Positions 8,292 through 20,689 of a stretch of DNA of 64,000 bases are shown piece after piece. How positions within the stretch are numbered: the stretch's first letter is position 1; the number at the start of each line of letters is the position of its first letter. A program made the translations under genes and the position numbers. Origin of the DNA: Clostridium bowmanii (GTDB lineage Bacteria; Bacillota; Clostridia; Clostridiales; Clostridiaceae); assembly GCF_018861315.1 (NCBI RefSeq), contig NZ_JAHLDL010000004.1:62001-126000 (forward strand), given 5' to 3'. The notes beneath the pieces were generated by a model. The model saw only the letters and a program-made list of their open reading frames with translations. It ran no database searches and was not told the origin of the DNA.

Positions 8292-9173
8292 ATGGATTAC
8301 AAAAGTATTGAATCATTTGATAAGGGCATCATTATAAAAGATGTAGAGAACTTTGAATTAGACCATATATTTGAATGTGGTCAATGCTTTAGATGGAACA
8401 GAGAATCTAATGGTAATTACATTGGGGTAGCCTATGGTAAGGTAATAGAATTGAAAAAAAAGGATAAGGATGTAAAGATATACAATATAAACGAGGAAGA
8501 ATTTAATTCCATTTGGTGTGATTATTTTGACCTTAAAAGAGATTACTCTGCTATCAAAGAAGAATTTATGAAAGATCCTCTTCTTAAGAAATCTGTTGAT
8601 TTTGGATATGGTATTAGACTACTTCAACAGGAACCATTTGAACTTACTATGTCATTTATAATTTCTTCAAATAATAGAATACCAATGATAAAAAGGGCCA
8701 TAAACAATTTGAGCAAAAAATGGGGAAAAGAAATAGAATATAGAGGTGAAACCTATTATACATTTCCAACAGTATCCGATTTAGAGGGAGCTTCTTTAGA
8801 GGATATTCAGAGTTGTAGTCTAGGATTTAGATCTAAATATGTAAAAGACACGGTGCATAGGGTATATACTGGCGAAGTGAATTTGGAATCTATCAAATCC
8901 CAGGAAGATGATATTTGTCATGAAGAATTAAAAAAACTTAATGGTATTGGTCCAAAGGTTTCAGATTGTATAATGTTATTTTCTATGCAAAAATATTCTG
9001 CATTCCCAGTGGATGTATGGGTTAAAAGGGCAATGCAATTTTTTTATTTAGCACCAGATGTTTCATTACCTAAGATAAGAGTTTTTGCTAGAGATAAATT
9101 TGAAAACACTGCTGGATTTGCACAACAGTACTTATTTTATTATGCCAGAGAGAATAATATAAAAATAGAATAA
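8292..9173 (+). CDS. ogg: 8-oxoguanine DNA glycosylase/AP lyase (OGG1 type)
   Basis: This 293-residue protein has the N-terminal OGG_N domain (FECGQCFRW) and a C-terminal helix-hairpin-helix GPD domain. Lys222 in GIGPKVSDC and Asp241 in PVDVW are 19 residues apart, exactly the spacing of the catalytic pair in human OGG1 (K249/D268). It is therefore expected to be a bifunctional enzyme that excises 8-oxoguanine and cleaves the abasic site. The start follows AAGGAAAT. This eukaryote-like OGG1 subfamily is common in Clostridium. No truncation or missing key residue is seen. Confidence 0.92.
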   Translation: MDYKSIESFDKGIIIKDVENFELDHIFECGQCFRWNRESNGNYIGVAYGKVIELKKKDKDVKIYNINEEEFNSIWCDYFDLKRDYSAIKEEFMKDPLLKKSVDFGYGIRLLQQEPFELTMSFIISSNNRIPMIKRAINNLSKKWGKEIEYRGETYYTFPTVSDLEGASLEDIQSCSLGFRSKYVKDTVHRVYTGEVNLESIKSQEDDICHEELKKLNGIGPKVSDCIMLFSMQKYSAFPVDVWVKRAMQFFYLAPDVSLPKIRVFARDKFENTAGFAQQYLFYYARENNIKIE

Positions 9174-9259
9174 ATTATTGAAAACTAAGCAAAATAACAT
9201 AGAATATATAAACTTATGGATAAATGTTTAATGATATACGAATGAAGAGGATGAAAAAT

Positions 9260-9973
9260 ATGAATAAAATATGGAATGCTATTAGAATAAAATTATCGGA
9301 AAATAAACAATATATAGTACTGTCAGCAGTTTTAATAATATTCATATATATTGGATATGAATATTATTTCAAGTATTCATACATATTGAAAAATCCGAGT
9401 GCATTAAAAGAAGTTATTCGTTCTTATGGAAATTTCAGTGTTTTAGTTTTCGTTCTTATGCAGATTATACAAGTAGTTGTTTTTTTTATTCCAGGGGAGT
9501 TTATACAAGTAGCAGGAGGATATATTTTTGGTGCTTTTTTAGGTGGTATAATATCTTTGATGGGTATTACATTAGGAAGCATGATAGTATATCTAATTTC
9601 TAATAGCTACGGTAAGCCTTTTGTAGAAAAAATCATACTAAATAAAAAAGTGAAACTATTTAAAAAGGTATTAAAAGAAGGAAGCAAAAAAAACGTAGTA
9701 TTCATGTTTTTTTTGATCCCTGGAATACCAAAGGATGCAATAACATATATTTGTGGAGTGTCGGATATTTCTTTTAAAGATTTTTTTGTATATTCAACCT
9801 TAGGTAGAATTCCTGGGATTTTTATTTCCTCTTTTTTTGGGCAAAAAATATTTTCATGGGATGTTACAAGTTTAATTACAATAGGAATAATCATGAGTAT
9901 ATTATCCATAATAGGTATATTTAAAGGTAATACTATAATCAAGGCTACCATAAAAAAGAAAAAAACTTATTGA
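9260..9973 (+). CDS. TVP38/TMEM64 (DedA-like) integral membrane protein
   Basis: The product has about six hydrophobic segments and the family core IPGEFIQVAGGYIFG, followed by GSMIVYLISNSYG and FLIPGIPKDAITYICG. The family belongs to the DedA/VTT superfamily, linked to lipid scrambling and membrane homeostasis; the substrate here is unknown. The open frame extends to 9224, but the ATG at 9260 is preferred because GAAGAGG lies nine bases upstream of it. It stands alone after the glycosylase gene. A small hairpin (CTTATTGA/TCAATAAG) overlaps its stop codon. Confidence 0.85.
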   Translation: MNKIWNAIRIKLSENKQYIVLSAVLIIFIYIGYEYYFKYSYILKNPSALKEVIRSYGNFSVLVFVLMQIIQVVVFFIPGEFIQVAGGYIFGAFLGGIISLMGITLGSMIVYLISNSYGKPFVEKIILNKKVKLFKKVLKEGSKKNVVFMFFLIPGIPKDAITYICGVSDISFKDFFVYSTLGRIPGIFISSFFGQKIFSWDVTSLITIGIIMSILSIIGIFKGNTIIKATIKKKKTY

Positions 9974-10010
9974 AAAAATCAATAAGGCCATTTCTTTTAG
10001 ACGAATATTA

Positions 10011-10664
10011 TTAGTAGTTTAGTTTTTTATATTGTGACTTGTATATACATCTTAATAATATGCTGATTATAATAATGCAAAATATTATTAGTAACGCACA
10101 ATGAAAGAAGAAATTTTGTGGAAGGATTGTTATTATTGGGTCAGTGTTAATATCAAATAGCCAGTAATCATTGTTGAAGAAGATATGATGAAAGGCGGTA
10201 AAGCTTTTATCAAAATTTATGACAAATGGTATAAGTAACATTATTGGTAATATTATTAGAACTACAGAACTAGTTAATAAGTATTTTATTTTTTTGTGCT
10301 TCTTATTCACAAGTATTCCTATGATGCTTACTAGTATTGAAAATAATAGCATTACTTTAAGTTTATCAAATATTACTTTTACCTCTTTAAAATGAGTTTT
10401 ACCATTATCAGATGAGGCTAGTGTTGGAAGGTTAAATTCTTCTTGTTTATTTTGCGTTAAATATGTAATAAGGTAGTTATAATTAGACTTTAGTTCATAT
10501 TTGCTTAAACTTGAGGATTCTTCGATGTTTAAAACTTCAATATCCATATAGTAAAGCGGCTTAAAAATTAAAGTGAAATTTACTGTTAATGATATAAAAC
10601 AAAAAGTAAAACACAAAATAAAAAACGTTTTTAATAAAAATTTTAAAAAAGTTTTGATATTCAC
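10011..10664 (-). CDS. TIGR01906/DUF1461 family membrane protein
   Basis: An integral membrane protein of 217 residues with an N-terminal hydrophobic segment, an extracytoplasmic loop and three further hydrophobic segments. The family signature FHHIFFNNDYWLFDINTD and ITILPQNFF is clear. I chose the GTG at 10664 because AGAGGT lies seven bases upstream; the longer frame to 10694 has no ribosome site. Function is unknown. It is convergent with the TVP38 gene and divergent from groES. Confidence 0.78.
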   Translation of the reverse strand: MNIKTFLKFLLKTFFILCFTFCFISLTVNFTLIFKPLYYMDIEVLNIEESSSLSKYELKSNYNYLITYLTQNKQEEFNLPTLASSDNGKTHFKEVKVIFDKLKVMLLFSILVSIIGILVNKKHKKIKYLLTSSVVLIILPIMLLIPFVINFDKSFTAFHHIFFNNDYWLFDINTDPIITILPQNFFFHCALLIIFCIIIISILLRCIYKSQYKKLNY

Positions 10665-10844
10665 AAAATCACCTCTATATATTAATTTTAACAAAAAATT
10701 AAACTATATTCAATGATTTAAATAGTATTCTATTAAAAATAGAAATCATCTTAAAGCTTATAAAAATTGTAAAAAATTACAAAAAACAGAAAAACCAAGC
10801 AAACATAAGATAAACTATAAAAATCAGCGAAAATAGAAGCTAAT

Positions 10845-10872
10845 TTGGTACAATGACTATAAATGGTATAAT
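10845..10872 (+). promoter_or_regulatory. groESL promoter
   Basis: TTGGTA (10845-10850), a 16-base spacer and TATAAT (10867-10872) lie upstream of the CIRCE operator and groES. The -10 box is perfect; the -35 box is weak. Confidence 0.55.
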
Positions 10873-10935
10873 ATATAAGGTAGGCGAAGTTGATATTATA
10901 CCCATTATTAATTAGTATATAAGTTATAGAACATA

Positions 10936-10962
10936 TTAGCACTCAGATGTGTTGAGTGCTAA
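10936..10962. promoter_or_regulatory. CIRCE operator (HrcA binding site)
   Basis: TTAGCACTC-N9-GAGTGCTAA is an exact match to the CIRCE consensus. It sits in the groES leader, where HrcA binds to repress groESL until heat or protein-folding stress. Confidence 0.97.
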
Positions 10963-10982
10963 CAATAGAAATAAAAATATAA

Positions 10983-11285
<303 letters not shown>

Positions 11286-11360
11286 TTTTAAATAAACGTA
11301 AAAACAATTAAATATAACTTTAAAGTTATATTTAATTATTGGCGTATAGGAGGGTTTTAA

Positions 11361-12986
<1,626 letters not shown>

Positions 12987-13028
12987 AAAAATTGAATGTT
13001 AATTATTTAAATAAAATATTCAATTTAA

Positions 13029-13066
13029 AAAAATAACTAGGGCCTAGTCCTAGTTATTTTTTTATA
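13029..13066 (+). terminator. Intrinsic terminator after groEL
   Basis: AATAACTAGG pairs with CCTAGTTATT around a seven-base loop and is followed by a seven-base T run. Confidence 0.85.
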
Positions 13067-13121
13067 TTCGATTTATATGTTTGAAATTTTAATATTTTGG
13101 TGAATTAGTAAGAATTATTCA

Positions 13122-13150
13122 TTGACAAATCTTTAAACATTAACTATCAT
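13122..13150 (+). promoter_or_regulatory. guaB leader promoter
   Basis: TTGACA (13122-13127) is followed after 17 bases by TATCAT (13145-13150). It lies about 25 bases upstream of the guanine aptamer. A TATACT follows immediately but at a poorer spacing. Confidence 0.5.
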
Positions 13151-13175
13151 TATACTAACTTTAAAAAACAATATC

Positions 13176-13320
13176 GCAACTCATATATCCCTTGAATATG
13201 GCAAGGAGTATCTACGGTCAGCCACAAATTGACCACTATGGGTAATTTTAGTGTGAACTTATTTTAGGCATGCTAATTTTACTTTAGCCAAAGTAGGATT
13301 AGTATGCCCTTTTATATTTT
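13176..13320 (+). ncRNA. Guanine (purine) riboswitch with terminator, guaB leader
   Basis: The aptamer (about 13178-13245) shows the purine-riboswitch core: ATAT after the P1 strand ACTCAT, then GAATATGGC, GTATCTACGGTC, CCACAAA and CCACTATGGGT. The junction reads CTAT, with cytosine at the position that selects guanine/hypoxanthine; adenine switches have uracil there. A strong hairpin, GGCATGCTAATTTTACTTT with its complement ending AGTATGCC (13267-13308), then CTTTTATATTTT, forms the terminator. Guanine binding should lower guaB expression, sensible feedback on GMP synthesis. Confidence 0.88.
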
Positions 13321-13450
13321 CTCGCTTTTTTTAAAATTCAGTATATATAAATATTTTTATGCTAATTATAAAACAATAAGGCACACTTAAATAAACAACA
13401 TGTCAGTAGGTTAGTTTATTTGTTTTTATTTATCTAAATTATAACTGTGA

Positions 13451-15043
<1,593 letters not shown>

Positions 15044-15075
15044 GAATAAAGTTTAAATGCACAGGAGGAAAAACA

Positions 15076-16608
15076 TTGATTAATAGAGAATTAGTTTTAG
15101 TAGTTGACTTTGGTGGTCAATATAATCAGCTTATTGCAAGAAGAGTTAGAGAAAATAATGTTTATTGCGAGATAATACCATACACATTTTCCGTGGAAAA
15201 AATAAAAAAAATGAATCCAAAAGGAATAATATTCACTGGTGGTCCCAATAGTGTTTATGCAAAAGGTGCTCCAAAGGTGGAAAATGAAATATTTGAGATG
15301 GGTGTCCCTATTTTAGGGATATGCTATGGTGCTCAATTAATGGCGCAGTCTTTTGGTGGAAAGGTTATAACACCTGATGTTCGTGAGTATGGGAAAATAG
15401 AAGTTGACTTAAACAAGGATGCATTGATTTTTAACGGGATAGAAGAAAATCAATGCTGGATGAGCCATACAGACCATATTTCTGTGGCTCCAGAAGGATT
15501 TGATATAATTGCAACTACAAAAGATTGTCCAGTAGCTGCTATGGCTAATGTTTCTAAAAAACTCTATGGAGTTCAATTTCACCCAGAAGTGAAACATACA
15601 CTTTTTGGTGAAGAAATGATTAGAAAATTCCTATATGATGTATGCGAAGTTAAGGGCGATTGGTCAATGTCTTCTTTTGCAGAAGAAAAAATCAAGGCTA
15701 TACGTGAACTAGTTGGAGACAAAAAAGTACTTTGTGCTCTATCAGGGGGAGTAGATTCTTCCGTGGCTGCAGTACTTGTACATAAAGCTATAGGAGACAA
15801 TTTAACTTGCGTATTCGTAGATCATGGTTTGCTCAGAAAAGATGAAGGCGACCAAGTTGAAACAATATTCAAAGGCGAATTTAAAATGAATATAATAAGA
15901 GTTAATGCTCAGGAAAGATTTTTAGGTAAACTTAAAGGTATAAGTGATCCAGAGCAAAAGAGAAAGATAATTGGAGAAGAGTTTATAAGAGTTTTTGAAG
16001 AGGAATCTAATAAACTTGGACAATTAGATTTCCTTGTGCAAGGCACTATATATCCCGATGTAGTTGAAAGTGGTACCACAACTTCTGCTACTATAAAAAG
16101 CCATCATAATGTTGGAGGCCTTCCAGAAGATATGCACTTTAAATTAATAGAGCCACTGCGAGAATTATTTAAAGATGAAGTTAGAGCAGTGGGAGAAGAA
16201 ATTGGAATTCCTCATTATCTAGTGTGGAGACAGCCATTCCCAGGACCAGGCCTTGCTATAAGAGTACTTGGAGAAATAACACCAGAAAAATTATTTATAA
16301 CTAGCGAAGCAGATGCAATATTTAGAGATGAAGTAGCTAAAGCAGGACTAGAAAGCGAAATATGGCAATACTTTGCATGTCTTCCTAACATTAAATCTGT
16401 TGGAGTAATGGGAGATGAACGTACTTATTGTCATACAGTTGCTCTAAGAGCTGTAACTAGCTCAGATGGAATGACTTCAGATTGGGCTAGAATACCATAT
16501 GAAGTATTAGATAAAGTGTCCAGAAGGATTGTTAATGAAGTTAAGGGAGTAAACAGAATTGTTTATGACGTAACGAGTAAACCACCTTCAACTATTGAGT
16601 GGGAATAG
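15076..16608 (+). CDS. guaA: GMP synthase (glutamine-hydrolysing)
   Basis: This 510-residue enzyme amidates XMP to GMP. The N-terminal class I glutamine amidotransferase domain has nucleophile Cys83 (GICYGAQL) and His169/Glu171 (FHPEV). The ATP pyrophosphatase domain has the PP-loop SGGVDSS at residues 223-229. The C-terminal dimerisation domain has [16 protein letters not shown] and ends in KPPSTIEWE, the canonical GuaA C-terminus. I accept the TTG start at 15076 because AGGAGG lies eight bases upstream. It follows guaB across a repeat-filled gap and probably shares its riboswitch-controlled transcript. Confidence 0.97.
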   Translation: MINRELVLVVDFGGQYNQLIARRVRENNVYCEIIPYTFSVEKIKKMNPKGIIFTGGPNSVYAKGAPKVENEIFEMGVPILGICYGAQLMAQSFGGKVITPDVREYGKIEVDLNKDALIFNGIEENQCWMSHTDHISVAPEGFDIIATTKDCPVAAMANVSKKLYGVQFHPEVKHTLFGEEMIRKFLYDVCEVKGDWSMSSFAEEKIKAIRELVGDKKVLCALSGGVDSSVAAVLVHKAIGDNLTCVFVDHGLLRKDEGDQVETIFKGEFKMNIIRVNAQERFLGKLKGISDPEQKRKIIGEEFIRVFEEESNKLGQLDFLVQGTIYPDVVESGTTTSATIKSHHNVGGLPEDMHFKLIEPLRELFKDEVRAVGEEIGIPHYLVWRQPFPGPGLAIRVLGEITPEKLFITSEADAIFRDEVAKAGLESEIWQYFACLPNIKSVGVMGDERTYCHTVALRAVTSSDGMTSDWARIPYEVLDKVSRRIVNEVKGVNRIVYDVTSKPPSTIEWE

Positions 16609-16655
16609 GTCAGAATGTTGGTATACCTAGATATATTAAAAAATAAGTAGATAAT

Positions 16656-16712
16656 AAGTGGTTATGATGTATGCTATTAATTTAGTATATCATAACCACT
16701 TTTTTGATATTT
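16656..16712 (+). terminator. Intrinsic terminator after guaA
   Basis: AAGTGGTTATGAT pairs with ATCATAACCACTT around an AT-rich inner stem and loop, followed by a T run. Confidence 0.85.
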
Positions 16713-16877
16713 TTCAATAAATAATAAGGGATCTTTATTAAATTTACAAATTATTTTTGCTTTGGACATTATGATGACACAAAGAGCTGTTATTATAAAT
16801 ATATAGCAAGTAGCTATTGATTGATTTTTAATTAGAGTCCCCCTTTAATTAAATATATAAATATGAAACTAGTAATG

Positions 16878-16914
16878 GACTGGCATAATTTTGCCAGTCT
16901 TTTTTATTTTTTGA
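16878..16914 (+). terminator. Orphan intrinsic terminator
   Basis: GACTGGC-N8-GCCAGTC followed by TTTTTTATTTTTT. No intact gene lies between this and the guaA terminator. The intervening 170 bases hold no recognisable coding sequence. Confidence 0.75.
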
Positions 16915-16959
16915 TTACTCTAATTAGAAAACTATAATGATTAAACTGTGCCTTTCTTG

Positions 16960-17403
16960 ATTATAAAGGAAACAGCTCGTGGAAAAAATGTGGTCAATGG
17001 ATTGCTTGGTAGTGAAATTCTTAGGGAAACTAATTAGTGTTAATATTATTCGTGATATTAAAGAAAGTTATTTAGTACCTAAGAACCCCAGGCCTTTAGG
17101 AGTGGGAGTTTCATAGAGTGGCTTAGAAGTAAGAATATCAACGAGCTAAATCTTATAAAAAGGGAAGGGCTTGTACTTTTAATTAAAAACGATGGTGTAA
17201 GCATATCAAAAGAGGACAAAGAAAAGATATTTTTACCTTTTTACCAGTGCGATGACTCCAGAAGTAAAAAGACAAGTAAGGGTGTGGGCCTTGGCCTCAG
17301 CATTGTTAATTTAGTGATAGACAAGCATAAGGGCGAAGTAAGGATATTCTCAGATGACAATAGTACAGTTTTTGCTTGCTGGATTCCACAAAAATTAAAT
17401 TAA
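16960..17403 (+). pseudogene. Decayed GHKL-type sensor histidine kinase
   Basis: Two fragments of a kinase C-terminal half remain. The first (16960-17037) reads IIKETARGKNVVNGLLGSEI, typical of the region before the ATPase domain. The second ends at 17403 and reads LVLLIKNDGVSISKEDKEKI, then FLPFYQCDDSRSKK and GVGLGLSIVNLVIDKHKGEV. These are the ATP-lid and G2 regions of a GHKL ATPase. The frames are interrupted by stops, the N-box region is not recoverable, and there is no start or ribosome site. It is a relic, perhaps of a two-component system. Confidence 0.75.
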
Positions 17404-17442
17404 GAAATAGAATATAAAAAGTAGTACTTAAGTTTAAGCATA

Positions 17443-17488
17443 GCTGAGGGTTTTGAAACATATATAAAAACTTCTCAGTTTTTTTATT
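17443..17488 (+). terminator. Hairpin after kinase relic
   Basis: GCTGAGGGTTTT pairs imperfectly with AAAACTTCTCAG, followed by a seven-base T run. Confidence 0.55.
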
Positions 17489-17499
17489 GTAAAGCTAAC

Positions 17500-17549
17500 T
17501 TGACAAGATAATATTACCAGTGATATAATAATGTAAAGTTGACTTTACA
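17500..17549 (+). promoter_or_regulatory. Promoter and palindromic operator of the ABC operon
   Basis: TTGACA (17500-17505), an 18-base spacer and TATAAT (17524-17529) are followed by TGTAAAGTTGACTTTACA (17532-17549). That palindrome has perfect 8-base half sites around a 2-base centre. It sits at the expected transcription start, a natural binding site for the XRE repressor encoded immediately downstream. Confidence 0.75.
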
Positions 17550-17565
17550 ATAGGAGGACAGGAAA

Positions 17566-17766
17566 ATGAAAAATAAGTTAAAATTATTACGAGAAAATTT
17601 TGGATTTACTCAAGATCAGCTTGCAACGTTAGTAGATGTATCAAGACAAACTATAATTTCACTTGAGAGGGAAAAATATGATCCTTCAATCCAACTTGCA
17701 TTTAAGTTATCTAATATATTCAGTTGTACAATTGAGGATATTTTTATTTTTAAGGAGGAAAATTAA
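17566..17766 (+). CDS. XRE-family transcriptional regulator (YgzD type)
   Basis: This 66-residue protein is a single Cro/C1 helix-turn-helix: LKLLRENFGFTQDQLATLVD, then VSRQTIISLEREKYDPSIQL, with the usual IEDIFIF end. The ATG follows AGGAGGAC. Members of this small family autoregulate operons of membrane proteins and ABC transporters, which is exactly the arrangement here. The palindrome at 17532 is its likely operator. Coupling to the next gene is tight, two bases. Confidence 0.88.
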   Translation: MKNKLKLLRENFGFTQDQLATLVDVSRQTIISLEREKYDPSIQLAFKLSNIFSCTIEDIFIFKEEN

Positions 17767-17768
17767 TT

Positions 17769-18212
17769 ATGAATAGTAAAAAATTAAGTAGTGAAACTAG
17801 AGGTTCAATTGTTAATATTCTTATGGGATGCTTTGGAGTCTTATGTTACTTATATGGAAAAGAAAAGGGCATAAAAGGAGCGGAAAGTTTAACAGTTTTT
17901 GCAATATCAGTAACGTTAATAGGGGTTAGTATTTTGGTGATTTTAACTTCATCACATTTAAAAAAGTATCCATTAAAAAGTATTGGACGAGTAAATAAGG
18001 ATGATGAAATGCTTGTAGCATTAAGGCAAAAAGCTTCTCATCGTGCCTTTCATGTAACCCTAATGATTATATTTGCCTTAGTTATGGTAACTGCTACTGG
18101 AATAATTAATTTAAATGTAAATCCATGTTACATTTTATTTGGGATATTGGTTTTAATGTACAGTTTAGATATTATATTTATTACTATATTTAGTAATAAA
18201 AGTATGAATTAA
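17769..18212 (+). CDS. Small membrane protein of DUF2178/DUF3169-like type
   Basis: This 147-residue protein has four predicted transmembrane segments in two pairs. Between them is a cytoplasmic segment DDEMLVALRQKASHRAFHVT, resembling the DER..xI..KA..xAF motif of DUF2178-like proteins. AAGGAGG lies just before the ATG. Its role is unknown; such proteins commonly sit between an XRE regulator and an ABC exporter. The family name is given by resemblance only. Confidence 0.65.
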   Translation: MNSKKLSSETRGSIVNILMGCFGVLCYLYGKEKGIKGAESLTVFAISVTLIGVSILVILTSSHLKKYPLKSIGRVNKDDEMLVALRQKASHRAFHVTLMIIFALVMVTATGIINLNVNPCYILFGILVLMYSLDIIFITIFSNKSMN

Positions 18213-18265
18213 TAAATGTTGTCTAAGGAATACTGTAAAATAGTAAGCTAGGGGAGGAAAATTAA

Positions 18266-18976
18266 GTGAAATTAATAATTGAAAGTATAGAAAAAAGTTA
18301 TGGAGATAAGCAGGTGCTTAAAAAAGCATCCTTTACCTTTGAAAAGGGGAAGATATATGGACTATTAGGAAGAAATGGAGCAGGTAAAACAACTCTTTTT
18401 AACTGTATTAGCGGAGAAACTAAATATGAAAATGGCAGTGTTAGTATTATTGAAGATGGACAAGCAGCAAAGGAGATAGATTATAGAAAAGTAGGATATG
18501 TTTTTTCAGATCCAGTGATACCAGAGTTTTTAACTGGATATGAGTTTTTAAAATTTTATATTGATATTAATAAGGACAAAATCGAAAATTTACTTACAAT
18601 AGATGAGTATTTTGACATTATAAAGATTAAGGAAGACGACAGATATCGTTTGATGAAGGGATACTCCCATGGAATGAAAAATAAAATGCAGATGGTTTGT
18701 CTTTTAATAACTCAGCCTGATGTAATTTTGCTAGATGAACCATTAACATCTTTTGATGTAGTGGTGGCTCTGGAAATCAAGAATTTGTTAAAGAAAATGA
18801 AAAGTGAGCACATTATTATTTTTTCAACTCATATTCTTCAACTGGCTACAGATTTATGTGATGAAATATTGGTTCTAAATAATTGCATTTTAGAAGAAGT
18901 GGATAGTGAAGTTCTAAAGAGTACTGAATTCGAAACAAAAATCATGGAGATTTTGAAGGAGAAGGATGATGTTTAA
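18266..18976 (+). CDS. ABC transporter ATP-binding protein
   Basis: This 236-residue ATPase has Walker A GLLGRNGAGKTTLF, a degenerate signature region YSHGMKNKMQMVCLLI, Walker B VILLDEPLTSFD and the H-loop IIFSTH. The GTG start is preceded by GGGGAGG. The signature reads SHGMK rather than LSGGQ, as is common in ABC-2 exporter subunits. Its stop overlaps the permease start by 11 bases. It would energise that permease; the cargo is unknown. Confidence 0.92.
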   Translation: MKLIIESIEKSYGDKQVLKKASFTFEKGKIYGLLGRNGAGKTTLFNCISGETKYENGSVSIIEDGQAAKEIDYRKVGYVFSDPVIPEFLTGYEFLKFYIDINKDKIENLLTIDEYFDIIKIKEDDRYRLMKGYSHGMKNKMQMVCLLITQPDVILLDEPLTSFDVVVALEIKNLLKKMKSEHIIIFSTHILQLATDLCDEILVLNNCILEEVDSEVLKSTEFETKIMEILKEKDDV

Positions 18977-20576
18977 CACATTTATAAATAGTTTTAAGGT
19001 ATCTTTTGTAGAACAGGCGAATACCTTTATATATTTTCTTAAAAGGATACCCCTTGTGGGGAAAAAAATTCCCGATAATTTATATAAAAAAACCAGAGCT
19101 AAACTGATTATAGGGGTTATACGTGAGATTTTAGGAGTGTTTGGGGGAATCATAGGAAAAACTATATATTTAGGTATAATGATCATTTTACCTTCATATT
19201 TAATTACTAAAGATATAGCAAAGATGCAGCCTATTTTCATACATATACTTTTCTTTTTAAGTTTTGTTTTAGGACCAATTATAAAAAGTATAATTTTTGA
19301 TGAAAACAATAAAGCTGCCTTTAATATGATAACCTTAATGAAGGCGGATGCGAGAGAATACTATCTTTCAGAGATAGTATATAGAAATATAACAGATTTT
19401 ATATACTTTGTAATTCCAGTAATCATTATAGGATTAGTAATAGGATTTTCGCCTCTAAAAGCTGTCGCTATGGTTGCGGAATTAATAGCTTTAAAATTAA
19501 TTGGCGAAGGTCTACAGCTCTTTATATATGATAAGACAGAAGTAATGCTCAAAAAGAAAGCAATATTAATATCGTTACTAGTTATTAGTGGACTTCTCCT
19601 TGCCTATGCATTGCCATTTTATGGTGTCATAATTAATTTTAATCCAATATTGTTTAATGTTTATGTGGCAATTATTATATTAGGTCTAGGAGCTGTAGCG
19701 TTTATATATTTATGGAAATATACAAAATATACACCTATTGCAAAGGTTTTATTAACTAAAGATAAATTATTTAATGTAGAAGCTATTAGAAAGGGAGCGG
19801 CTTTTGCAAATGTAAAATTAGATGAAAAAAATATGAGTAAAGAAGACTTAAACACAAAAAAATATAATGAAAAGCAAGGATATGAATATTTAAACTCATT
19901 ATTTTTTCTTCGGTTTAGAAGAATAATGGTAAAACCTATAGAGAGAAGGGTTGCCATCATAGGTATTATATTCTTAATTGGTATCTATGTAGTATTTTTT
20001 ATGCCGAGTAAAAAGATAATGCTAGTGACTGAAATTAAAAAAAGTATTCCGATATTAATATTCGTTATGTATATAATGTCAACGGGGGAAAGAATTTGCA
20101 AGGCCATGTTTTATAATTGTGATGCAGGATTATTACGATATGGTTATTATCGAGAGGGTAATGTAATTTTAGCCAATTTTACATCAAGGCTTAAGAGGGT
20201 AGTTATTCTCAATTTGATACCAGCTTTAACTTTATGTGCTGCTATAGTTTGCATTATATTAGCTAGTGGTTACGGCTACGATCTTACTGGAATGATACCG
20301 CTATTTTTGTGCATACTTTGCTTAGCTTGTTTTTTCTCAATACATCATTTGTTTATGTACTATGTTCTGCAGCCTTATACAGCAGAGTTAACGGTAAAAA
20401 GCCCACTATTTAAAATCGTGAATATGGTTATGTATTTTGTTTGCTATGCATGTCTTCAAATTAAGACACCCCCATATTATTTTACTGTAGGGATTATTAT
20501 AACAACTATTGTATATATGGGCATGGCTTTGATTTTAACCTATAGAGTGGCGCCAAGAACTTTTAAGTTAAAATAG
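18966..20576 (+). CDS. ABC transporter permease-like membrane protein
   Basis: This 536-residue protein has about ten to twelve hydrophobic segments in two halves, separated by a charged cytoplasmic region near residues 275-320. It overlaps the ATPase gene by 11 bases, so translational coupling is expected. No close named family is recognised beyond ABC-2-like exporter permeases. Two ATGs (18966, 18969) lie together; AAGGAG upstream fits either. A long hairpin follows at 20588. Confidence 0.75.
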   Translation: MMFNTFINSFKVSFVEQANTFIYFLKRIPLVGKKIPDNLYKKTRAKLIIGVIREILGVFGGIIGKTIYLGIMIILPSYLITKDIAKMQPIFIHILFFLSFVLGPIIKSIIFDENNKAAFNMITLMKADAREYYLSEIVYRNITDFIYFVIPVIIIGLVIGFSPLKAVAMVAELIALKLIGEGLQLFIYDKTEVMLKKKAILISLLVISGLLLAYALPFYGVIINFNPILFNVYVAIIILGLGAVAFIYLWKYTKYTPIAKVLLTKDKLFNVEAIRKGAAFANVKLDEKNMSKEDLNTKKYNEKQGYEYLNSLFFLRFRRIMVKPIERRVAIIGIIFLIGIYVVFFMPSKKIMLVTEIKKSIPILIFVMYIMSTGERICKAMFYNCDAGLLRYGYYREGNVILANFTSRLKRVVILNLIPALTLCAAIVCIILASGYGYDLTGMIPLFLCILCLACFFSIHHLFMYYVLQPYTAELTVKSPLFKIVNMVMYFVCYACLQIKTPPYYFTVGIIITTIVYMGMALILTYRVAPRTFKLK

Positions 20577-20587
20577 AGAATTCTAAC

Positions 20588-20633
20588 AAAAGGATATGTT
20601 GCGAGGAAATCATTCCAGTAACATACCCTTTTA
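20588..20633 (+). terminator. Hairpin after ABC permease gene
   Basis: AAAAGGATATGTTGC pairs with GTAACATACCCTTTT with one or two mismatches. It lies between convergent genes and could act for both. Confidence 0.6.
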
Positions 20634-20689
20634 GTTAAAGCATAATCTGAGAAAAACTTGATAATTTGAGCTTGAAATTAGATTTTTAA

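Noticed and set aside
10751-10942. Minus-strand 63-codon hydrophobic frame
   Set aside because: It runs through the groES promoter and touches the CIRCE region; AT-rich sequence readily gives such frames.
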